NCBI GenBank assembly: GCA_025992855.1
Contig: DAJPGB010000001.1
Location: forward strand, 124,001 to 188,000
Direction of reading: 5' to 3'
DNA: 64,000 nucleotides
From: Coriobacteriaceae bacterium
Lineage (GTDB): Bacteria; Actinomycetota; Coriobacteriia; Coriobacteriales; Coriobacteriaceae
Below the pieces are notes generated by a model. It ran no database searches and was not told the DNA's origin. It saw nothing but the letters and a program-made list of their open reading frames with translations. Position 1 is the first letter of the stretch, and each line of letters starts with the position of its first letter. The position numbers and the translations under genes were made by a program. This document shows, piece after piece, positions 1 to 8,090 of this stretch.

Positions 1-1219
1 CCGCCTGATAAGCTACGTCTGGCTCGATCTGCTGCTGATGGTGATTGCGGCGGCGATCCTCGTCTATGGATACAACCAGACGCTGCCCGATGGCGCGTTT
101 ACCGCAGGCTGGATTCCCGGCGCCACCGTTCACGGCATGTCGCTGACGCCCGCGCGCGGCTGGGACCTGACAACGCTCACCTATACCGTCGAGCTTGCGC
201 GCACCACCAAGACTTTCCCCCTCGCGCAGGACCTCGTCGCGCTATGGCCTCTCTACCTTGTCGTTGTGGGTTGGCAGGTCATCAGCGTGCTCAACATGCT
301 CGGCGGTGCCCGCCGTGTGCGCCGTACCATGGCACCGCTCAACGACTTGGCACTGCGCGTGGACGAACTCGGCCGCATGCAACTCGCCGGCGGCAAAATG
401 GAGACACTGGAGCAGGCCATCGAGCGCGCAAGCGTCGACTCGCCGAGCGTCACCACCGGCGACGCCGACCTGGCAAGCATCGAGGTCGCGCTCAACCGCC
501 TGCTGCGCCAGATGCAAGAGGCAAAGATGCAGCAGATGCGCTTTGTCAACGATGCAAGCCACGAGCTACGCACGCCCATCGCGGTGATTCAGGGCTACGT
601 AAACATGCTCGACCGCTGGGGCAAAAACGACCCGGACGTGCTGGCGGAATCCATCGCGTCCCTTAAGGCCGAAAGCGAGCACATGCAAGAGCTCGTGGAG
701 CAGCTGCTGTTTTTGGCGCGCGGCGATGCCGGGCGCACGGTCCTACGGCGCGCGAATACCAACCTGGCCGCACTGGTCGGCGAGGTATGCGAGGAATCGC
801 AGATGATCGATACCGAGCACACGTATCGACTGGCCTTTGACGCTGTGCTTGTCAGCGACCCGCGCTGCGACGCGCCCGTTGACGTGGCGCTCGTGAAGCA
901 GGCTCTGCGCGTGATCGTGCAAAACGCCGCCAAGTACTCGGATGCGGGAACGACCGTCACATTTGGCATAACGCCGGATGCGGGCGCGGGCACGATCGAC
1001 ATAAGTGTTGAGGACGAGGGCATCGGCATGAACCAGGAATCCGCAGCTCACGCGTTCGAGCGGTTCTACCGTGCCGACAACGCGCGCGATGCCGGCGCAC
1101 AGGGTTCGGGTCTGGGGCTTGCGATCGCCAAGTGGATCGTCGACAGCCACGGCGGCGTCATCGGTGTGACCTCGGTCGAAGGGGTCGGCAGCCGCTTTAC
1201 GATTCGCCTGCCACGATAG
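1..1219 (+). CDS. Sensor histidine kinase, 5'-truncated by the window edge
   Basis: Membrane sensor kinase of a two-component system; the reading frame is already open at base 2, so the N-terminus lies outside the window. A membrane segment at about bases 2-70 is followed by an extracytoplasmic stretch, a second membrane segment near 240-300 and a linker. The dimerisation/phosphoacceptor box reads DASHELRTPIAVIQGY (His codon at 560-562). The N box (VIVQNAAKYSD) and the G boxes (VEDEGIGM and GSGLGLAI) follow, so the HATPase domain is complete. By family it autophosphorylates on His and passes phosphate to a response regulator, probably encoded just upstream and not visible. A strong terminator follows the stop. 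The signal sensed cannot be read from the sequence. Confidence 0.93.
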   Translation, partial: RLISYVWLDLLLMVIAAAILVYGYNQTLPDGAFTAGWIPGATVHGMSLTPARGWDLTTLTYTVELARTTKTFPLAQDLVALWPLYLVVVGWQVISVLNMLGGARRVRRTMAPLNDLALRVDELGRMQLAGGKMETLEQAIERASVDSPSVTTGDADLASIEVALNRLLRQMQEAKMQQMRFVNDASHELRTPIAVIQGYVNMLDRWGKNDPDVLAESIASLKAESEHMQELVEQLLFLARGDAGRTVLRRANTNLAALVGEVCEESQMIDTEHTYRLAFDAVLVSDPRCDAPVDVALVKQALRVIVQNAAKYSDAGTTVTFGITPDAGAGTIDISVEDEGIGMNQESAAHAFERFYRADNARDAGAQGSGLGLAIAKWIVDSHGGVIGVTSVEGVGSRFTIRLPR

Positions 1220-1241
1220 GAAGCCCCTCGGCATAAATCAG

Positions 1242-1264
1242 AACCACCCTTAAAAAGGGTGGTT
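1242..1264 (+). terminator. Rho-independent terminator after the histidine kinase
   Basis: A perfect 10-bp stem (AACCACCCTT / AAGGGTGGTT) with an AAA loop lies 22 bases after the kinase stop. Only a short T run follows, so termination is likely but not certain. Confidence 0.7.
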
Positions 1265-1290
1265 TGCTCTTAGGGTATAACCCACGGGCC

Positions 1291-1968
1291 CCGGGCTCGC
1301 GTCTAAAGGCGCGGGCCCGGACTTCGTCCAGGCCTAGTGCATCTTGACCCGTGGCGCGCCGGTCGAACCGGCAGCATCACCCCCTCTTGAAGGGGTCCTC
1401 GTACTCCTTCACGCTCAGCTTGTCCAGCGCGATGTCGTGGGACTCCTGCTCCCTGATGTACTTGGCGATCGTCGCCTCGTTCAGGCCGACGGTGGACACG
1501 CAGTGGCCCTCCGCCCAGAACTTCCTGTTGCCGAACTTGTACTTGAGGTTGGCGTGCCTGTCGAATATCATCAGCAAGCTCTTCCCCTTCAGGTAGCCCA
1601 TGACGCTCGCGACGCTGTACTTCGGCGGGATCGCCAGCAGCACGTGCACGTGGTCGGGCATCAGGTGCCCCTCGATTATCTCGATCCCCTTGTACTCGCA
1701 CAGCTTCCTGAGGATCTCCCCTATGTCGCTCCTGATTTGGTTGTAGATCACTTTGCGCCTATACTTCGGCGTGAACACGATGTGGTACTTGCACATCCAC
1801 CTCGTGTGGGAAAGGCTGTAGGCCTTCTGGGCCATGGCGACCACCCCTTCGACTCGAATTCTTGACGGCCTGAACAATCGTCAATATCGGTCGGAGGGGT
1901 GGCTTTGTAAAGCCGTTTGTCTCCACCCGCGTAGCGGGTGGTTTAAAGCTGGCCGCTGCGCGGCCAGC
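1291..1968 (-). mobile_element. IS200/IS605-type insertion sequence carrying tnpA only
   Basis: A Y1 transposase gene is flanked by subterminal hairpins instead of long terminal inverted repeats, the hallmark of IS200-like elements. On the low-coordinate side CCGGGCTCGCG pairs with CGCGGGCCCGG (1291-1320). On the high side there are two hairpins, CCACCCGC-GTA-GCGGGTGG (1923-1941) and GCTGGCCGC-TGC-GCGGCCAGC (1948-1968). No tnpB accessory gene is present. The exact cleavage ends cannot be placed from one copy; the listed limits are the outer hairpins. Confidence 0.8.
1377..1835 (-). CDS. tnpA: IS200 family transposase TnpA
   Basis: A 152-residue Y1 HUH transposase, normal length for IS200 TnpA. 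The N-terminus has the family signature around HTRWMCKYHIVFTPKYRRK. The HUH metal motif is in PDHVHVLL, the conserved SVASVMGYLKGKS segment follows, and the nucleophilic Tyr is in ATIAKYIREQ near the C-terminus. The ATG at 1835 gives the family N-terminus (MAQKAYSL); an upstream start would add 14 untypical residues. All catalytic parts are present, so the gene is probably functional. By family it excises and inserts single-stranded DNA using the subterminal hairpins. Confidence 0.93.
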   Translation of the reverse strand: MAQKAYSLSHTRWMCKYHIVFTPKYRRKVIYNQIRSDIGEILRKLCEYKGIEIIEGHLMPDHVHVLLAIPPKYSVASVMGYLKGKSLLMIFDRHANLKYKFGNRKFWAEGHCVSTVGLNEATIAKYIREQESHDIALDKLSVKEYEDPFKRG

Positions 1969-1986
1969 GGACTAAAGTCTTGAAAT

Positions 1987-2018
1987 AAAGGGATAGGGCC
2001 ACGCGGCCCTATCCCTTT
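1987..2018. terminator. Bidirectional terminator-like hairpin
   Basis: A perfect 14-bp stem (AAAGGGATAGGGCC / GGCCCTATCCCTTT) around ACGC. It sits 24 bases beyond the stop of the minus-strand VOC gene and has T-rich flanks on both strands, so it probably ends the PTS IIB-VOC transcript and isolates it from the IS. Confidence 0.75.
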
Positions 2019-2042
2019 TTGCTAGCTATGGCAGCTTGTGCG

Positions 2043-2417
2043 CTATTCGCGGCACAGGTGCACGGCGAAACCGGCGAACTCGCGCTTAAAGTACACGAGC
2101 TTGGTACCACCGTCGGGCAGCAGCGCGCGCGACTCCTCGTTGACCTCGAGCCCGCGCTCGGCAAACCACTTCTCAGCTGCATCGATGTCGTTAACGGCAA
2201 AGCCGATGTGGCCCTTGGTGCCACGACCGTTCTGCTTCATGATCTCGACCAGCGAATCATTAAAGTACGAAACGGGGGTCTCGATAACGGGCAGGCCCAT
2301 CATCGTCGAGAACAGCTCCGCGATCTCCAAGGCATCTGCCGGGTCAGTGGCGTTAATGCCCACATGGGCAACGCGCATGCCAAAGAGCTCGACCGGATTG
2401 GCGTTCTGCTCATTCAT
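2043..2417 (-). CDS. VOC (glyoxalase/bleomycin-resistance) family protein
   Basis: A 124-residue vicinal-oxygen-chelate protein. A start after FGMRVAHVGINATDP, a middle strand GHIGFAVNDIDAAEKWF and an end with TKLVYFKREFAGFAVHLC fit the paired beta-alpha-beta-beta-beta fold; His and Glu residues at strand ends could bind metal. The start is ATG at 2417; the frame extends further upstream but that part overlaps the PTS IIB gene and looks non-coding. It lies 11 bases after the IIB gene, so the two are probably co-transcribed. Its substrate is unknown; by context it may act on a sugar-derived metabolite. Confidence 0.8.
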   Translation of the reverse strand: MNEQNANPVELFGMRVAHVGINATDPADALEIAELFSTMMGLPVIETPVSYFNDSLVEIMKQNGRGTKGHIGFAVNDIDAAEKWFAERGLEVNEESRALLPDGGTKLVYFKREFAGFAVHLCRE

Positions 2418-2428
2418 ACAGGCAGCGC

Positions 2429-2716
2429 CTACTGAGCCATAACGTCGAGAACGGCCTTCTCGGCAGCGACGCGGTTCATGCCGGTCATGAAGGGCACGCC
2501 GCTCACGTACGGGCAGGTGAGGCCCTCGGGGGCAACGGTGGTGGCGATCAGCAGGTCGGCGCCCTCGTCGCAAGCGTCCTTGGCCTCGGAGATGGCGCAC
2601 TGCACGATCTCATACTTGCCGGCATAACCGTTGGCGTCGAGCATGGTAGCGACCTTCTGGGCAACGAGCGTGGAAGTAGCAGCGCCAGCACCGCAAGCCA
2701 AAACGATCTTCTTCAT
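2429..2716 (-). CDS. PTS sugar transporter subunit IIB (lactose/cellobiose or galactitol type)
   Basis: A 95-residue stand-alone EIIB. The N-terminus MKKIVLACGAGAATSTLV has the phosphate-acceptor Cys8 in a CGxGxxTS loop, as in GatB-like and cellobiose-type IIB proteins. The remainder (IVQCAISEAKD, DLLIATT, VPFMTGMNR) matches the Rossmann-like IIB fold. It should receive phosphate from a IIA and pass it to sugar in a IIC, but no cognate IIA or IIC is adjacent; only the VOC gene follows. It may serve a IIC encoded elsewhere, or be the remainder of a larger operon. Confidence 0.85.
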   Translation of the reverse strand: MKKIVLACGAGAATSTLVAQKVATMLDANGYAGKYEIVQCAISEAKDACDEGADLLIATTVAPEGLTCPYVSGVPFMTGMNRVAAEKAVLDVMAQ

Positions 2717-2879
2717 AGGTAATGTCTCCCTTCATGGTTTACTTTAGGTAAGTGTACCGCAGCGAGCGATGGCACTCGGCCTCGATGAGCTTTTATGCCA
2801 GTTTGCTTGCGCGCTGCGTATAATACATCTAGTACGTGTTGTCATACCGCTCGCTTTATGAGCGACTAAGGACCCTAAC

Positions 2880-3503
2880 ATGCCCGATTCCCGCACCCTC
2901 TGGACCGCCGTCGTTATCATCTGCATCGCCGTGTCGGTGTTCTTTAGCGTCAAAAAACGCACCACGTTCAAGCGTCTGCAGCAGCTTATGGCTGCCAAGC
3001 AGTGGGATGAGTTCGATCGTTTGCTCGACGGCAAACTCACCAGCATGCTGTACCCGCGCTACAACCGCGACTACCTGCGTCTGAACTCCTATCTGCTGCG
3101 CGAGGACCACAAGCGCGCCGATGAGATGTTCGATTTGCTGCTGGGGCTCAATCTGCCCAAGATGCAGCGCGTCGACCTGGTGATCAAGGCCTTTAACTAC
3201 TACGTTGGCCAGGAGGACCGCAAAAAGTCCAAGGAACTCCTGCACGAGATCAAGGGCTTTGAGGGCGGTCAGGCCGAGGCAGTCGCGCACGAATGCCAAC
3301 TGATGTACGACACGATGATCCTCAAGCGCCACAACGACATTCCCGAGCTGGAGCGCATGCTCAAGGATGCCGGTGACGACAAGGTCAAGAGCTGCCGCCT
3401 GGAATACCTGCTGGCCCTGCAGTACAAGAACAAAGGCGACGAAGCCAAGTTCCAAGAGTTCCTGGAGAAGTCTGGCCAACACTCGATGGCCGTCAACGCG
3501 TAA
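2880..3503 (+). CDS. Membrane-anchored hypothetical protein with TPR-like helices
   Basis: A 207-residue protein of unknown function. Residues about 8-24 form one hydrophobic N-terminal segment (TAVVIICIAVSVFF) followed by a basic KKRTTFKR stretch, consistent with a signal anchor leaving the rest in the cytoplasm. The remainder is charged alpha-helical sequence with repeated paired helices (KQWDEFDRLLDGKL, HKRADEMFDLLLG, DIPELERMLKDAGDD), resembling a tetratricopeptide scaffold. It is a single gene between a divergent PTS gene and tRNA-Leu. No enzyme motif is visible. Confidence 0.85.
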   Translation: MPDSRTLWTAVVIICIAVSVFFSVKKRTTFKRLQQLMAAKQWDEFDRLLDGKLTSMLYPRYNRDYLRLNSYLLREDHKRADEMFDLLLGLNLPKMQRVDLVIKAFNYYVGQEDRKKSKELLHEIKGFEGGQAEAVAHECQLMYDTMILKRHNDIPELERMLKDAGDDKVKSCRLEYLLALQYKNKGDEAKFQEFLEKSGQHSMAVNA

Positions 3504-3534
3504 CGGACGGCTTGTGCTAGACTTCTAGTCTCAC

Positions 3535-3619
3535 GGGGGCGTGGCGGAATTGGCATACGCAGGAGACTTAAAATCTCTCGCCGCAAGGATTGTGGGTTCG
3601 AGTCCCACCGCCCCTACCA
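3535..3619 (+). tRNA. tRNA-Leu (anticodon UAA)
   Basis: An 85-nt class II tRNA. The acceptor stem GGGGGCG pairs with CGCCCCT, followed by A and an encoded CCA. The anticodon stem GGAGA/TCTCT encloses CTTAAAA, giving anticodon TAA. A long variable arm (CTCGCCGCAAGGA region) and a standard T loop GGGTTCGAGTCCC are present. It reads UUA and possibly UUG leucine codons, which are rare in GC-rich genes. Confidence 0.97.
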
Positions 3620-3630
3620 CGTATTGTTTA

Positions 3631-3661
3631 CGAGCCCGCGTCCCCCAGGGATGCGGGCTCG
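3631..3661 (+). terminator. Terminator after tRNA-Leu
   Basis: CGAGCCCGC pairs with GCGGGCTCG around a short CG-rich loop, followed by CTTCTTTT. It starts 11 bases after the encoded CCA. Confidence 0.8.
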
Positions 3662-3687
3662 CTTCTTTTACACGCCGGCGGGGCTCT

Positions 3688-3756
3688 AAGTTGCGGTGGA
3701 ATAGATCCTGTTTATACCGTTTACCAGCTTATTTAGGAACTATCTCACCGCAACTC
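3688..3756. repeat. Long imperfect intergenic inverted repeat, family 'AAGTTGCGGTG'
   Basis: The left arm begins AAGTTGCGGTGGAATAGATC and the right arm ends CACCGCAACTC. The arms pair with a few mismatches around a loop of about 25 bases. The outer arm sequence recurs in the repeat at 10441-10509. It lies between tRNA-Leu and the convergent ppx gene. Confidence 0.75.
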
Positions 3757-3768
3757 AGAGGAAGACGG

Positions 3769-4770
3769 TTAAAGAGCACTCAGGCTCGGGGTCCAGCCGA
3801 TGGTGGGGGTCGCGCCGTCGAGAGTCTCGTTGATGGTGGCGGCCATGCCGGCGAGTAGGCTGTTCTCGCTTACGGTGAGCGTCTTGTAGCCGCCGGCACG
3901 CATGAGTTCGCGGATCACCACGGCGCCAGCCAAGATCACGCCCGCGCGTTTGGGCTGTACACCCGGTAGCGCGGCGATGCCTTCCGCGTCCAACACAGAC
4001 ATGCGCTCGATAGCGGCCGAGACCTGCTCCAGCGACAGCTCGCGTAGGTGAACAAAGCTCGAATCGTACGGTTCCAGCTCGTGGACCAGAGCCACCAGCG
4101 TAGTCACCGTGCCACCCACCGCGACCAGACGCTCGGCGCGCTCAAAGTCGCTGGGCAGGCCTTCAAAATAGGCGGCGAACTGCTCGCCTGCCCACGAGGC
4201 AGCGGCAGCAAGCTCGCCGCGTGCGGGCGGCAGCGCCGAGAAAAACCGCTCCGTCACGCGACGGCAACCGATGTCCAGTGAGCGCGTTCCCTCCAGCGCA
4301 AAGACCCCGCGCTCAGGCGCATAGACGCCCGTCGCGAGCTCCGTGGAGCCGCCACCCGAATCGGCGACGATGATGCGCTCGCCTGCAAAGTCGTGCGCTA
4401 CGCCAAAAAACGTCAGGCGCGCCTCAACCTCGCCCGGAATCACCTGCGGTTCGAGCCCCAGATCGCGCAGGCCGTCCAGCAGCAGGGCAGCATTGGACGC
4501 ATCGCGTGCGGCGCTCGTGCACGTGGTGCAGATGCACGCGGCCCCAAAGGCACGGGCTTCGTCCACAAACATGCGGCACGCAGCGAGCACGCGCTCAACG
4601 GCCGCCTCGCAAAAGCGCCCCGTCGCGTCCACGCCCTCGCCCAAGTCGGTGATCTCGGTATGCTTGGACGATTCCACGATCGCCCCGGCCTCGACCTGCG
4701 CCAGCACCAGTCGCGACGACACCGTTCCCAGGTCGATCGCGGCTACCTTATAGCGTTTGCAATTTGTCAT
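3769..4770 (-). CDS. Ppx/GppA family exopolyphosphatase/pppGpp phosphohydrolase
   Basis: A 333-residue member of the ASKHA (actin/hexokinase-like) phosphatase family, the length of a short single-module Ppx/GppA protein. The N-terminal phosphate loop reads VAAIDLGTVSSRLVLAQ, the second loop VADSGGGSTELATG, and the later VAVGGTVTTLVAL corresponds to the adenosine/phosphate motif. It should hydrolyse terminal phosphate of polyphosphate or pppGpp; which is preferred cannot be told. ATG at 4770 follows the upstream gene by 20 bases, so it is probably co-transcribed with the DivIC-like gene, an arrangement seen in other Actinobacteria. Confidence 0.92.
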   Translation of the reverse strand: MTNCKRYKVAAIDLGTVSSRLVLAQVEAGAIVESSKHTEITDLGEGVDATGRFCEAAVERVLAACRMFVDEARAFGAACICTTCTSAARDASNAALLLDGLRDLGLEPQVIPGEVEARLTFFGVAHDFAGERIIVADSGGGSTELATGVYAPERGVFALEGTRSLDIGCRRVTERFFSALPPARGELAAAASWAGEQFAAYFEGLPSDFERAERLVAVGGTVTTLVALVHELEPYDSSFVHLRELSLEQVSAAIERMSVLDAEGIAALPGVQPKRAGVILAGAVVIRELMRAGGYKTLTVSENSLLAGMAATINETLDGATPTIGWTPSLSAL

Positions 4771-4790
4771 TGCGGGCTCCCCTCCGGGCG

Positions 4791-5552
4791 CTATTTGCCG
4801 TTGGACACGACCGTCTGGCCCTCGACGCCGTTAAACCCAAACAGCATGTCGAGCGCTTGGATGTACCACGGCGCGTCCTTACCGACTTCTTCGATTTCCT
4901 TGGCAACTTCGCTGGCCTTCTTGGCGTTCGACGACTTCTGGCTCGACGAGGCATCCGAATCGCCGTCCAGGCCCTGCACTTCAATCCTCTTCTCGCCGGG
5001 CATCACCAAGCCCAGGTCCTCGGATGCCGCATCCTTGATACCCTCCTCCGAGAGCAGCTTGTCGACGCTTTTTTGCAGCCCATCATTGTATTGCTGGCGA
5101 ATCTCGACCTGCTTGGTCAAGATATCGCTCGAACGCTTTGCCACGTACAGGTCGCGCACGGGGAAATACAGGCTCACGAGCACCAGGGCAACGACGATGC
5201 CGATGAATAGCCCTCGCTGAGGACCGTGGGTAAAGTCGTAGATCGCCTTGACCACCGCGTTGTCGTTGGCGTAGTGCATAAAGTCCGAGCCCGAAAAACG
5301 GTTCGAGGGCCTGCTCGACCTATCGTGCGTTTGAGCCGACGAGCGCTGAGCATGCGACGAACGTGCCGGGCGCACTGGTCCATCTGTCGAAGTATTCACT
5401 TGAGCATTGGGGCGCGAGGTACTTGTCGGGCGCTGCATGGAGCGGTCGGCGCCGGCGTAGGCGGACCCACCGAGCTGCACCGTGCGCGCACGGCGAGGCG
5501 ACGGCTCACGCGAACCGGCGGAATAGTACCTGTTGTCGTAAATCTGATCCAT
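4791..5552 (-). CDS. FtsB/DivIC-like septum formation initiator protein
   Basis: A 253-residue bitopic membrane protein. About 125 residues of Ser/Arg/Thr-rich, probably disordered cytoplasmic tail (GSREPSPRRARTVQ and similar) precede one membrane helix (GLFIGIVVALVLVSLYFPV). A short coiled coil follows (YVAKRSSDILTKQVEIRQQYNDG in part), with an Asp/Ser/Lys-rich tail. This layout fits the divisome FtsB/DivIC family, which recruits FtsL/FtsI partners. ATG at 5552 is chosen because upstream codons overlap the enolase terminator region. It is the gene before ppx and close to enolase, as in many Gram-positives. Confidence 0.75.
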   Translation of the reverse strand: MDQIYDNRYYSAGSREPSPRRARTVQLGGSAYAGADRSMQRPTSTSRPNAQVNTSTDGPVRPARSSHAQRSSAQTHDRSSRPSNRFSGSDFMHYANDNAVVKAIYDFTHGPQRGLFIGIVVALVLVSLYFPVRDLYVAKRSSDILTKQVEIRQQYNDGLQKSVDKLLSEEGIKDAASEDLGLVMPGEKRIEVQGLDGDSDASSSQKSSNAKKASEVAKEIEEVGKDAPWYIQALDMLFGFNGVEGQTVVSNGK

Positions 5553-5643
5553 GTGCGCCTTGTGCGGTTGAGGTTTGTTTGCGCTAAGTATTCTAGTTAT
5601 AGCACGAGCGCCCGCACCGCCTTCGCCAGCCTTTGCTCGACAT

Positions 5644-5675
5644 AAAAAAGGCGCTGAGCCGTATGGCCCAGCGCC
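5644..5675 (-). terminator. Terminator of enolase
   Basis: Read on the minus strand, GGCGCTGGGCC pairs with GGCTCAGCGCC (one G-T pair) and is followed by TTTTTTATG. It starts about 70 bases after the eno stop. Confidence 0.85.
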
Positions 5676-5747
5676 CATAGCGCTTTGCGGTATCCTGCCA
5701 AGGCGAGGCGGAACCGAGTCAGCCTCCCCCTCGCCAAATTCGCCCGT

Positions 5748-7037
5748 TTAGCGAATGTTGTAGAACGCGGCCTTGCCGGCGTAGCGCGCGCTGCCCTCGA
5801 GCTCGTCCTCGATGCGGATGAGCTGGTTGTACTTGGCGATGCGGTCGCTGCGGCACGGGGCGCCCGACTTGATCTGGCCGGCGTTGACGCCCACGACCAG
5901 GTCGGCGATCGTGGAGTCCTCGGTCTCGCCGGAACGGTGGCTCACGATGCAAGCGTAGCCGGCCTCCTTGGCGGTCTCGATGGCCTCGAGCGACTCGGTG
6001 AGCGTGCCGATCTGGTTGACCTTGACCAGGATCGCGTTGGCGGCACCCAGCTCGATGCCCTTCTTGAGGCGCTCGGTGTTGGTGACGAACAGGTCGTCGC
6101 CTACGAGCTGCACCTTGTTGCCAATGCGGCGGGTAAGCTCGACCCAGCCGTCCCAGTCCTCCTCGGCCATGCCGTCCTCGATGGAGATGATGGGATAGGT
6201 GTCGACGAGCTTCTCCCAGTAATCAACCATCTGGGCGCTCGTGTACTCCACGCCCTCGCCCTTGAGCTCGTACATACCGGTCTCGGCGTTGTAGAACTCG
6301 GTCGAGGCCGGGTCCATGGCGTACATGAAGTCGGCGCCGGGCTTAAAGCCGGCCTTCTCCACGGCCTTGGTGATGTACTCGAACGGTTCGGCATTGGTCT
6401 TGAGGTTGGGTGCGAAGCCGCCCTCGTCGCCCACGCCGCCGCCCAGGCCGGCCTCGTGCAGCACGCCCTTGAGGGTGTGGTAGACCTCGGCGCACCAACG
6501 CAGGCCCTCGGCAAAGCTCGGGGCGCCCACCGGCATGATCATGAACTCCTGGAAGTCAACGTTATTGTCGGCATGCACGCCGCCGTTGAGGATATTCATC
6601 ATAGGTGTGGGCAGCAGATGGGCGTTGACGCCGCCCAGGTACTGGTACAGCGACAGGCCCGCCGACTCGGCAGCGGCGCGGGCAACGGCCAGCGACACGC
6701 CCAGGATGGCGTTGGCACCGAGCTTGTTCTTGTTGGGGGTACCGTCCGCGGCAATCAGCGCGGCATCGACGGCGCGCTGGTCGAAGGCATCGAGGCCCAC
6801 GACGGCGTTAGCGCACTCGTTGTTGACATGCTCGACGGCCTGCGAAACGCCCTTGCCCAGGTAGCGGCCCTTGTCGCCATCGCGCAGCTCGCAGGCCTCA
6901 AAGGCGCCGGTCGAAGCACCCGAAGGCACCATCGCGCGGCCGAAGCTGCCGTCCTCGAGCACGACCTCGACCTCGACGGTGGGATTGCCGCGGCTGTCGA
7001 GCACCTCGCGACCGTAGACGTCCAAAATATCGCTCAT
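5748..7037 (-). CDS. eno: Enolase (phosphopyruvate hydratase)
   Basis: A 429-residue enolase of normal bacterial length that converts 2-phosphoglycerate to phosphoenolpyruvate in glycolysis. It supplies the PEP used by the several PTS systems in this window. The N-terminal domain begins DVYGREVLDSRGNPTVEVEV. The loop GASTGAFEACELRDGD, the catalytic ILNGGVHADNNVDFQEFM, VGDEGGFAPNL, the Mg ligand ISIEDGMAEEDWDGW, the LVGDDLFVTN segment and the SHRSGETEDSTIADL signature are all intact. It is a single gene with its own terminator. A 190-base intergenic stretch upstream contains two copies of GGCTAAC about 33 bases apart and presumably the promoter. Confidence 0.99.
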   Translation of the reverse strand: MSDILDVYGREVLDSRGNPTVEVEVVLEDGSFGRAMVPSGASTGAFEACELRDGDKGRYLGKGVSQAVEHVNNECANAVVGLDAFDQRAVDAALIAADGTPNKNKLGANAILGVSLAVARAAAESAGLSLYQYLGGVNAHLLPTPMMNILNGGVHADNNVDFQEFMIMPVGAPSFAEGLRWCAEVYHTLKGVLHEAGLGGGVGDEGGFAPNLKTNAEPFEYITKAVEKAGFKPGADFMYAMDPASTEFYNAETGMYELKGEGVEYTSAQMVDYWEKLVDTYPIISIEDGMAEEDWDGWVELTRRIGNKVQLVGDDLFVTNTERLKKGIELGAANAILVKVNQIGTLTESLEAIETAKEAGYACIVSHRSGETEDSTIADLVVGVNAGQIKSGAPCRSDRIAKYNQLIRIEDELEGSARYAGKAAFYNIR

Positions 7038-7227
7038 GTTGTCTCCCTCTCACTTGAAAACGGGTTGAATGCTTGGCGACCGGCCGGCCGTGCACCGTCG
7101 GTGTGCCTCCGTAAGTTAGCCATGTCGCACTTTTTGCATTATGCCCTAAGTTAGCCGAGGGATACACTTGTTTTTCGAAAAATTTAGCGAGAACGATGAG
7201 GCCTGTCAGCCCGTCGTCCCCGCAGTC

Positions 7228-8088
7228 TTACTCCTCCGCCTTTGCGGCATCCCACAGGTCATTGAGACCGTGGGTCGAAAGCTCAGCCAGATCCACATGG
7301 GCGTTGGCCGCCATCTGCTCCATCGCGGCCCAGCGACGGCGGAACTTGGCCGTGCTCGCGCGCAGGGCGCTCTCGGCGTCGATTCCCTCCTTGCGCGCAA
7401 CGTTGACCAGGGCAAAGAGCAGGTCGCCAAACTCCATCTCGCGCTCGGGAGAGCCGGGAGCCTCGGCCTCAAACTCGGCACGCTCCTCGGCAACCTCGTC
7501 CCACACATCCTGGACTGTCTCCCACTCAAAGCCCACGGCAGCCGCCTTGCGCGACACCTTCTGGGCCTGCATCAGCGCCGGCAGATGCGTGGGCACGCCG
7601 TCAAGCAGGCCCTCGGGCGCAGCCTCGCCTGCCGCCACGGCCTTGTCCTTGGCAGCCTTCTCGGCAAGCTTGACCTCGTCCCAAATCTTGAGCACCTCGT
7701 CGGAGTTATCGGCATCCGCATCGCCAAACACGTGCGGGTGGCGGCGGATGAGCTTGGCGTCGATATCGTGTGCCACATCGGCCAGCGTAAACTCACCGGC
7801 GTCAGCCGCAATCTGCGCATGCAGCACTACCTGCATGAGCACGTCGCCGAGCTCCTCGCGCAGATGCGCCGCGTCGTCCGCCTCGATGCAATCGAGCGCC
7901 TCGTAGGCTTCCTCGATCATGTTCTTGCCGATGCTCTGATGCGTCTGTTCGCGATCCCACGGGCAGCCATCGGGCTGACGCAGACGCCAGATGGTCTGCA
8001 CCAGATGCTGTAGCTCGGCCGACGCGTCGACCAGCGTGGACAGATCGCGCGAGCCCTCGGCATTTTGCTGAGCCATATGCTGCGCCAT
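7228..8088 (-). CDS. mazG: MazG-type nucleoside triphosphate pyrophosphohydrolase
   Basis: A 286-residue all-alpha NTP pyrophosphatase. Residues 29-130 hold the first MazG domain: WRLRQPDGCPWDREQTHQS, then the metal-binding EEAYEALDCIE and REELGDVLMQVVLHA (EExxE...ExxD), then KLIRRHPHVFGD. The second half repeats the fold with EERAEFEAEA and EMEFGDLLFALVN. Two domains are typical of housekeeping MazG, which removes non-canonical NTPs. ATG at 8088 lies two bases after the stop of the phosphoesterase gene, so the genes are coupled. The longer upstream frame overlaps that gene and is not used. Confidence 0.95.
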   Translation of the reverse strand: MAQHMAQQNAEGSRDLSTLVDASAELQHLVQTIWRLRQPDGCPWDREQTHQSIGKNMIEEAYEALDCIEADDAAHLREELGDVLMQVVLHAQIAADAGEFTLADVAHDIDAKLIRRHPHVFGDADADNSDEVLKIWDEVKLAEKAAKDKAVAAGEAAPEGLLDGVPTHLPALMQAQKVSRKAAAVGFEWETVQDVWDEVAEERAEFEAEAPGSPEREMEFGDLLFALVNVARKEGIDAESALRASTAKFRRRWAAMEQMAANAHVDLAELSTHGLNDLWDAAKAEE

Positions 8089-8090
8089 GG